Source: Bacteroidales bacterium
GTDB taxonomy: Bacteria; Bacteroidota; Bacteroidia; Bacteroidales; Muribaculaceae
DNA length: 20,403 nucleotides
NCBI GenBank assembly: GCA_004554255.1
Contig: SFNC01000028.1
Span: 1-20,403 of the forward strand
Reading direction: 5' to 3'
In this document: in pieces, positions 15,433 through 20,403 of the stretch
Numbering within the stretch: the first letter of the stretch is position 1
How the letters are laid out: each line of letters starts with the position of its first letter
Translations under genes and position numbers: made by a program
The notes under the pieces: model-generated
The model's input: only the letters and a program-made list of their open reading frames with translations
The model's database searches: none
What the model was told of the DNA's origin: nothing

Positions 15433-18400
15433 TTAGCGGATGTTTATTTTCTCGGCTTTGTTGGCTTTGACGCGGATGTATACGCCGGGAGTGAGGTTTT
15501 TGCTGTCCATGCGCACGCCCTGGAGGTTGTAGTAAACCGGGGTGGCGTCGGCGTCGGCCGCTACGGACTCAATGCCGCTCTGTGTCATGCTTACTTTGGC
15601 GACGTTGCTGGGTGCTACGGCGCCGTGGTTGTAAACGGGTACCACGGTATAGCTGAATTCATACTCGCCGTCGGGGAGCTCGGGAGTGAGGGGGTGGTCT
15701 GTGTAGATAACGTCGTTGTGGAGCTCGGCGGTGACAGGTTCTCCATCGCGGAAAACGTAGTATCCGGTAATGGCGAGGTCCTCGGGCTGCGTGGGTGCGG
15801 CCTCGTAGGTTACGTCGTCAATGAACAGAGCCAGAGTGTCGTAGGTTTTGTGCCGTATGGCGAAGTATTTGGCATCTGCGGGAACTGCGAAAGAGAATAG
15901 TGTCCATGCCTCGGGGACATAGCCGTCGGCGCTGAATCCGCTGATGTCGGTGACTTTTTGGGTGAAGCTTTCGGGGTTGTTGTCTGTGGTGGAGTAGTAA
16001 ATCTCGAAAGTCTCCGGCCATGCTATAGTGAAACTCTTGGCCTGGAAGGTGATTGTCTGCGCGTTACCGGAGAGGAGCGGAGAGATGAGCCAGTTGTCGT
16101 TCTCTGCGCTCTGTGCGCTTGGTGCGAGCATATAGCGCTGACCGCTGAAGGCCACAGCGTCCGCGGCGTATGAGTCGGGAATCTGAGCCGCTACGTTGTC
16201 GAAGAGCTGGAAGGCGATAGGCTGAGTCTGATAGGGGTTGTAAGTCTCGCGGAAGACGTTGTAGGTCTTCTGTTTGTCGCCGTCGTAAACGGTCCAGTCA
16301 CCGGCGCCGGAGATGGACATGGCGGTATAGCTCTCGCTTTCAAAGTCTTCTGTGACGGTTTGCGGAGTGGGGGCGTCAATCCGCGGATGAGACCATGAGA
16401 GTATAACATTGTTGCCATCCACTCGAGCCTGCAGGTCGCTGACAGTTGCGAAAGCGGCGCGAGTTACGGTTACCTTGGCATTCGCGCGGTTGTTGTCGGC
16501 CACGGCATCGCCTTCGGCCTCTACAGACAGTTCCACCTCGAGTTGCTCGGGTGCGTTAAACGGTACCACGTAAGAGAGAACAGCATCGGCGAAGGCGCCT
16601 GATTCTATCTGTGCCAGGTTCTCGGTGGCTACGGCTTTACCGTTTACGGACCATACGGCTGCGGGAGCGGCTGCTGTGGTGCCCATATTTTCCAGGTGTG
16701 CGCTGAATTTCACGGTCTCGCCGGGTTTGGCCTTCGGGCTGCCGGAGAGAGTTACGACGCGCATGTCAACATCGTCAAGGTTGCGGACGCGGATATTGTC
16801 GACGGGGATGCTCCAGTTGTGGTTGTCGTCGTTATGCGCGGCGACAAAACGGAGTTCGAACATCACGCTGCCCTGTTCCTTGAATGCGTCAAGGGGTATG
16901 CGGGCGAGAGTCCATCCGCTCACGGGGTTTTCCATGAGGTCAATTGAGGAAATCTTGGACAGTTGGTCGATTTCGTGTCCGCCGTAAACCTCAATTATGT
17001 TTCCCTGGCCCTGATAGTAGAATTCCAGCACGGGATTCTTGGCCTTGGAAATGTCAGCGCGGGTGGAAATCAGGCCGTAAGCCACGTCTTTTTCCATCGG
17101 GAGCCAGAAGTAGAAGCCTTTATCGCCGTCCTGCGACTTCAGGGGAGCGGGAGCTTCGGGGTCCTCGGGGTCGAAGAGCGAAGCGAAATAGTCGTCTGTG
17201 ATGGTGCCGTACTTAGCGGCGCCCTTCACAACGGTGTTGCCCATCCAGATGTCCTGATATACGCCGCCCGCGAAAGATTCGGATTTGGGCAGGGCGTCGG
17301 GCAGACCGGCGGTGATGATGTTCGACACGCCTTCCAGCGAGTAGTTCTCGCCGAATCCGGCAGTCACCTGATAGGCGAAGAAGTCCTGACCCTCAAGATT
17401 GTCGTATGTGAAAGTGTAGGATGTCTTGTCGGTGGTGGCGATTGCGGGGTCGTAATAAGTGCCGAAAGCGTCGAAGATATAGTAAGTTATCTGCGCGGGG
17501 TCTACATATCCGCCGTTTTCACCGGTTTCGGGGACTGCATCCCATGACAAAGTAGCGGATTTGTAATCGCTGTTTACCGACAGGGTCACGTTCTGCGGTG
17601 CCAGCGGGGTGTCTTTTCCGCAGAAAATTGACTTGTGCTCCACCATGTCTCCGGCAACATCGCCGACGTATGCCACGCCGGTGAAGCGGTTGTTGATGCC
17701 CTGGTACATTTCCACATCCTCAATGGTTATGACCTGTCCGGGTTTTACATTGTCGTAAGTAAACTTGTCAACGCCCCAGCGCGATGTAATCTCTACTTTC
17801 GTGATTTCTGCGAGGGGTTTGCCGCCCTTTGTGAGGGTGGGGGCGGTGTATTTTATTGTGGCCTTGAGCTCTCCGGCGGGGGCGAGGGTCCATGTCAGCT
17901 GTCCTGCTGCCGGCGGGTCGACGGTAACCGGCGGCTCGGCGGTGCCGGTGCGCATGCCCACGTTTGCGAGCTTCAGCGTGCCATTGCCCTTGGGGGTGGT
18001 GCAGTGGAAGCCGAGATAATAGTAGCCTTCAGCGGCGACAGAGATATTGTGCTCATATTTAGTCATCGCCTTGTCCGTGTAGTTTGTTGACGGAGAAACG
18101 ACAGTCGTGGCGGCTTCTACAGTCGGCGCTGTGGCGAGGGCGACGTCCATGTTCACAGATGCGACAGACCCCATGATGCCTACCTCGAAGGACACCACAT
18201 AGTCGCCCTCGGTGAGGTGGATGGGTACGGTGAACAGCCAGTCGTCATTGGCTTCGATGTTTTCGGCGTTTGGAGCCATGCAGGCGGCATATCCGCTGAC
18301 TGTGCCATATTGCCATTTGCGGTTGTCGCCGTTAACATTTATGGCCGTATAGTTTTTAACCTCAGATCCGGCCTTGCCTAAGTCGTGTGTGAAAGGAACT

Positions 18401-18597
18401 TCCACGGCATTTTCCGGGGCCTTGGCCATGGTGCGACGGGCCTTGGCGGTGTTGGTGGCGCGTGGCGTAGCGGCATGATGGCTTACGTTGATTTCCTTAA
18501 GCCCGCTTTTTGACTGGGCAGCGGAGCGTGCCGGCGATTGTGCCGGCGATGCGATTGCAAACGCCGCCGCAAGGGCGAAGAGTATCAGTTTTTTCAT
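15433..18597 (-). CDS. Large exported modular protein (FN3-like, choice-of-anchor J-like domains, C-terminal sorting tail)
   Basis: The product is a 1054-residue secreted or surface protein of unknown ligand. A signal peptide covers about 1-19 (MKKLILFALAAAFAIASPAQ). Approximate domain order is a beta-sandwich 65-215, an FN3-like domain 332-433 (APQNVTLSV to VSNIITA), and a first choice-of-anchor J/cleaved-adhesin-like jelly roll 440-605 (SESFAGG, then IPVDNIRVRNL). A CARDB-like Ig domain follows at 612-711 (SGSPKAKPGETVKFSAHLENMG). A second jelly-roll domain at 745-930 (TEDFESESY, DNWLISPLLSG, FIDDVTYE) appears inserted in an FN3 domain split as 719-740 and 944-1002. The last 46 residues (YYNLQGVRMDSKNL, then PGVYIRVKANKAEKINIR) match Bacteroidales C-terminal sorting or anchoring tails. 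No protease or hydrolase motif was found, so adhesion or glycan/protein binding is most likely. The gene is monocistronic with a consensus promoter and terminator. Confidence 0.85.
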   Translation of the reverse strand: MKKLILFALAAAFAIASPAQSPARSAAQSKSGLKEINVSHHAATPRATNTAKARRTMAKAPENAVEVPFTHDLGKAGSEVKNYTAINVNGDNRKWQYGTVSGYAACMAPNAENIEANDDWLFTVPIHLTEGDYVVSFEVGIMGSVASVNMDVALATAPTVEAATTVVSPSTNYTDKAMTKYEHNISVAAEGYYYLGFHCTTPKGNGTLKLANVGMRTGTAEPPVTVDPPAAGQLTWTLAPAGELKATIKYTAPTLTKGGKPLAEITKVEITSRWGVDKFTYDNVKPGQVITIEDVEMYQGINNRFTGVAYVGDVAGDMVEHKSIFCGKDTPLAPQNVTLSVNSDYKSATLSWDAVPETGENGGYVDPAQITYYIFDAFGTYYDPAIATTDKTSYTFTYDNLEGQDFFAYQVTAGFGENYSLEGVSNIITAGLPDALPKSESFAGGVYQDIWMGNTVVKGAAKYGTITDDYFASLFDPEDPEAPAPLKSQDGDKGFYFWLPMEKDVAYGLISTRADISKAKNPVLEFYYQGQGNIIEVYGGHEIDQLSKISSIDLMENPVSGWTLARIPLDAFKEQGSVMFELRFVAAHNDDNHNWSIPVDNIRVRNLDDVDMRVVTLSGSPKAKPGETVKFSAHLENMGTTAAAPAAVWSVNGKAVATENLAQIESGAFADAVLSYVVPFNAPEQLEVELSVEAEGDAVADNNRANAKVTVTRAAFATVSDLQARVDGNNVILSWSHPRIDAPTPQTVTEDFESESYTAMSISGAGDWTVYDGDKQKTYNVFRETYNPYQTQPIAFQLFDNVAAQIPDSYAADAVAFSGQRYMLAPSAQSAENDNWLISPLLSGNAQTITFQAKSFTIAWPETFEIYYSTTDNNPESFTQKVTDISGFSADGYVPEAWTLFSFAVPADAKYFAIRHKTYDTLALFIDDVTYEAAPTQPEDLAITGYYVFRDGEPVTAELHNDVIYTDHPLTPELPDGEYEFSYTVVPVYNHGAVAPSNVAKVSMTQSGIESVAADADATPVYYNLQGVRMDSKNLTPGVYIRVKANKAEKINIR

Positions 18598-18609
18598 AGA
18601 AAATCTGGG

Positions 18610-18655
18610 GAGGTTCTATTGATTAGTTTCCATTGCCGCACGGGCACAGAACCTC
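18610..18655 (-). other. Nested inverted repeat in the leader of the 1054-residue protein gene
   Basis: GAGGTTCT (18610-18617) pairs with AGAACCTC (18648-18655), and a smaller TGCC/GGCA hairpin (18634-18646) sits inside. It lies within the predicted leader of about 83 nt and ends 12 nt before the ATG, so it could affect ribosome access. No known regulatory RNA class is recognised. Confidence 0.45.
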
Positions 18656-18686
18656 GTTAGGTGTACTTGCGGCAGTTAATTAAATG

Positions 18687-18718
18687 CAAAGGTACAATTT
18701 TAACAGCTGATATGCAAA
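18687..18718 (-). promoter_or_regulatory. Bacteroidetes promoter of the 1054-residue exported protein gene
   Basis: On the minus strand TTTG (18715-18718), a 20 bp spacer and TACCTTTG (18687-18694) match the consensus exactly. Transcription would start near 18680. Confidence 0.87.
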
Positions 18719-18771
18719 TAAATCTGCATTTTTCTACTTTTTGCCGCAACAGCATGGCGGTTTGTTAAGTA

Positions 18772-18882
18772 TTAGGGCAGAGTTATGAGGGGGAATTTAG
18801 GTCAGAGGTCAGAGGGCAGAGTTATGAGGTGTGAGGGGATTTAGGGCAGAGGGTAGAGTTATGAGGTATGAGGTGGAAGGGG
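18772..18882. repeat. Degenerate purine-rich intergenic repeats
   Basis: Three imperfect units share the core GGGCAGAGTTATGAGG or GGGTAGAGTTATGAGG, each preceded by TTAGG. They are joined by shorter duplications (AGGTCAGAGGTCAGAGG, GGTGTGAGGGG, GGTATGAGGTGG). The stretch is strongly G/A-biased on the plus strand and has no plausible gene. Together with flanking sequence it fills most of the 397 bp gap between the ino1 gene and the exported-protein gene. Confidence 0.8.
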
Positions 18883-18897
18883 TGTTTGGTATACAAT

Positions 18898-18941
18898 GTA
18901 TATAAAGAGCATATCCTCGGTATATAAAGAACATACCCTCG
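18898..18941. repeat. 22 bp tandem repeat overlapping the ino1 terminator
   Basis: Two adjacent copies (18898-18919 and 18920-18941) start with GTATATAAAGA and end with CCTCG, differing at two positions. The right copy supplies the 3' arm and U-rich tail of the terminator; the left copy is a duplicate of that half. Confidence 0.85.
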
Positions 18942-18963
18942 GGCGTGGTGCCCGAGGGTATGT
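18920..18963 (-). terminator. Intrinsic terminator of the inositol-phosphate synthase gene
   Basis: CATACCCTCGGGC (18932-18944) pairs with GCCCGAGGGTATG (18950-18962), a perfect 13 bp stem (14 with the A-T at 18931/18963) and loop GTGGT. On the minus strand it runs into TTCTTTATATAC. The stem starts 32 nt after the stop codon. The same pentaloop is used by the terminator at 4869-4913. Confidence 0.88.
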
Positions 18964-18994
18964 GGTATGCGGTATGGAACCGAGTTAGGCGATA

Positions 18995-20302
18995 TTAGTC
19001 GATAGCCTCGTCAGCGGGGTAGCCGCCCATTTCGCGGATAGCGTTTTTGAGCATAACGTACTGCTGGAAGAGGTGGTTAACGGGCACCTCGCCCTTGGTG
19101 TAGTCGTGCATGGGGCTCTTGAGGAAGAAGCTGAGGAAGCGCTGAGTTCCGAAGCGTCCTGCGCGGGCGGCGAGGTCGCTGAGGAGCACGAGGTCAAGGC
19201 AGAGGGGAGCTGCGAGGATTGAGTCGCGGCAGAGGAAGTTGATCTTTATCTGCATGGGGTAGCCCATCCAGCCGAAGATGTCGATGTTGTCCCATCCTTC
19301 CTTGTTGTCGTTGCGCGGGGGATAGTAGTTGATGCGCACCTTGTGGTAGTAGTTGGTGTAGAGGTCGGGCTGCTCGTCTGCAACGAGGATGCTCTCGAGT
19401 GTAGAGAGTTTTGAAACCTCTTTTGTGCGGAAGTTAGCGGGTTCGTCGAGCACGAGACCGTCGCGGTTGCCGAGGATGTTTGTAGAGAACCATCCGCTGA
19501 GACCGAGGCAACGGGTGCCGATGATGGGAGCGAAGCCGGATTTAACGAGAGTCTGACCGGTCTTGAAGTCCTTACCGGCGATGGGCATTTTGGTCTTTTC
19601 GGCCATTTCCCACATAGCGGGGATGTCCACTGTGGTATTGGGGGCGCCCATGATGAAGGGAGCGCCTTCTGCGAGAGCGGCGTAAGCGTAGCACATAGAG
19701 GGTGCGATGTGCTCCTTGTCGTCGGCTTTCATTGCGTTTTCGAGGTCGGCGAGGGTGTAGTGGTATTTCTCGTCGGGAGCCACGTAAACTTCTGTAGAAG
19801 CAGCCCAGAGAACAACTATGCGAGCGCAGTTATGTTCTTTTTTGAAGTTGCGGATGTCTTTGCGGAGCTGTTCGGTCATTTCCCAGCGGGTTTTGCCAAC
19901 CATTACGTTGTCGCCATCGAGGCGAGAAGCGTAGTTGTGGTCGAAAGCAGCCTTCATGGGTTTGATGGCTTCCAGTTCTTCCTTGACGGGGTTGATGTCT
20001 TTTTCCTTGAGAACCTCGGCGTTGATAGCGCTTTCGTAAGCGTTTGCGGGGTAAACGTCCCAGCAGCCGAATTCGATGTCCTTGAGGTCTGCCAGGGGCA
20101 CGATGTCTTTATAGTGGAGGTATTTTTTGCCGGCACCTTCACCAACGCGCATTTTGTCGTACTGAGTCATTGAGCCCACGGGTTTTGCGAGGCCTTTGCG
20201 TGCCATAAGGACACCTGTCATGAATGTGGTGGCAACGGCACCGTTACCAACTACGAGAACGCCGAGTTTACCCTCGGCAGGTTTAACGTTAGGATTGCTC
20301 AT
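18995..20302 (-). CDS. ino1: myo-Inositol-1-phosphate synthase (inositol-3-phosphate synthase)
   Basis: The enzyme converts glucose-6-phosphate to inositol-3-phosphate in an NAD-dependent internal cyclisation, the entry step to inositol phosphates and, in some Bacteroidetes, to inositol lipids. The 435 residues show the NAD-binding LGVLVVGNGAVATTF at 13-27, the family segments ASTEVY, GAPNTTVDIP, GKDFKTGQTLVKSG (243-256), STNILGNRDG (273-282) and PMQIKINFLCRDSILAAPL, and a C-terminal SFFLKSP segment. The ATG at 20302 follows naturally from the conserved start. Only about 100 bp upstream is visible, with no consensus promoter, so it may be first in its transcript or follow a gene outside the window. 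Lipid partner genes (phosphatidylinositol-phosphate synthase, phosphatase) are not seen here. Confidence 0.95.
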   Translation of the reverse strand: MSNPNVKPAEGKLGVLVVGNGAVATTFMTGVLMARKGLAKPVGSMTQYDKMRVGEGAGKKYLHYKDIVPLADLKDIEFGCWDVYPANAYESAINAEVLKEKDINPVKEELEAIKPMKAAFDHNYASRLDGDNVMVGKTRWEMTEQLRKDIRNFKKEHNCARIVVLWAASTEVYVAPDEKYHYTLADLENAMKADDKEHIAPSMCYAYAALAEGAPFIMGAPNTTVDIPAMWEMAEKTKMPIAGKDFKTGQTLVKSGFAPIIGTRCLGLSGWFSTNILGNRDGLVLDEPANFRTKEVSKLSTLESILVADEQPDLYTNYYHKVRINYYPPRNDNKEGWDNIDIFGWMGYPMQIKINFLCRDSILAAPLCLDLVLLSDLAARAGRFGTQRFLSFFLKSPMHDYTKGEVPVNHLFQQYVMLKNAIREMGGYPADEAID

Positions 20303-20385
20303 TGTTTTTGTTGAGTTAGTTATAAATTTCAGATTTAGGGAGGCATTTCAGACAATGCGAAACGCCTTAGTGAGGAAAAAGCGCG

Positions 20386-20393
20386 TAAAAGTA
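20386..20393 (-). promoter_or_regulatory. Weak candidate -7 element of ino1
   Basis: On the minus strand TACTTTTA matches TAnnTTTG with one mismatch. The corresponding -33 box would lie outside the window, so this cannot be confirmed. The leader between it and the ATG contains a small GCATT/AATGC hairpin (20343-20358). Confidence 0.25.
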
Positions 20394-20403
20394 CAAATAG
20401 TTA

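Noticed and set aside
18772..18941. CRISPR-like array
   Set aside because: The units are short, degenerate and contiguous, without unique spacers of regular size, and there are no cas genes.

Overview
The window looks like chromosomal DNA from a Bacteroidales bacterium, probably a GC-rich gut lineage such as Muribaculaceae. This is inferred from the pyrG-yidC pairing, an RNase HI with a viroplasmin-type N-terminus, a long-form YidC, the C-terminal sorting tails, and Bacteroidetes-type promoters. Those promoters have a TTTG box, a 20 bp spacer and a TAnnTTTG box, with no sigma70 -35/-10 hexamers. No tRNA, rRNA, CRISPR array, transposase or integrase was seen, and the gene content is mostly core metabolism and cell envelope.

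Only the leftmost gene, gapA (glyceraldehyde-3-phosphate dehydrogenase), is on the plus strand. A bidirectional terminator separates it from twelve genes that all read leftward. From right to left, in transcription order, these begin with a myo-inositol-1-phosphate synthase (18995-20302). Next is a 397 bp intergenic region holding a terminator with a duplicated 3' half and a set of degenerate repeats. Then comes a 1054-residue secreted modular protein (15433-18597), followed by the unit pyrG, yidC and a secreted phosphodiester-glycosidase-like protein (8924-15219).

Continuing leftward are metK, which has a long structured leader, a PpiD/SurA-like periplasmic chaperone with a strong terminator, a small unknown protein with a Pro/Glu-rich tail, and a tight four-gene unit mscL, aroK, an alanine-dehydrogenase-like gene and rnhA (1246-4075).

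Functionally the region mixes housekeeping metabolism (glycolysis, SAM, CTP, shikimate, inositol phosphate) with envelope biogenesis (YidC insertase, PpiD-like chaperone, MscL channel, two exported multidomain proteins). Five promoters fit the same pattern with exactly 20 bp between boxes. No clear new multi-gene system is visible. The observations most worth checking are the metK leader RNA, the terminator with a duplicated 3' half, and the alanine-dehydrogenase-like protein that lacks the usual active-site lysine.
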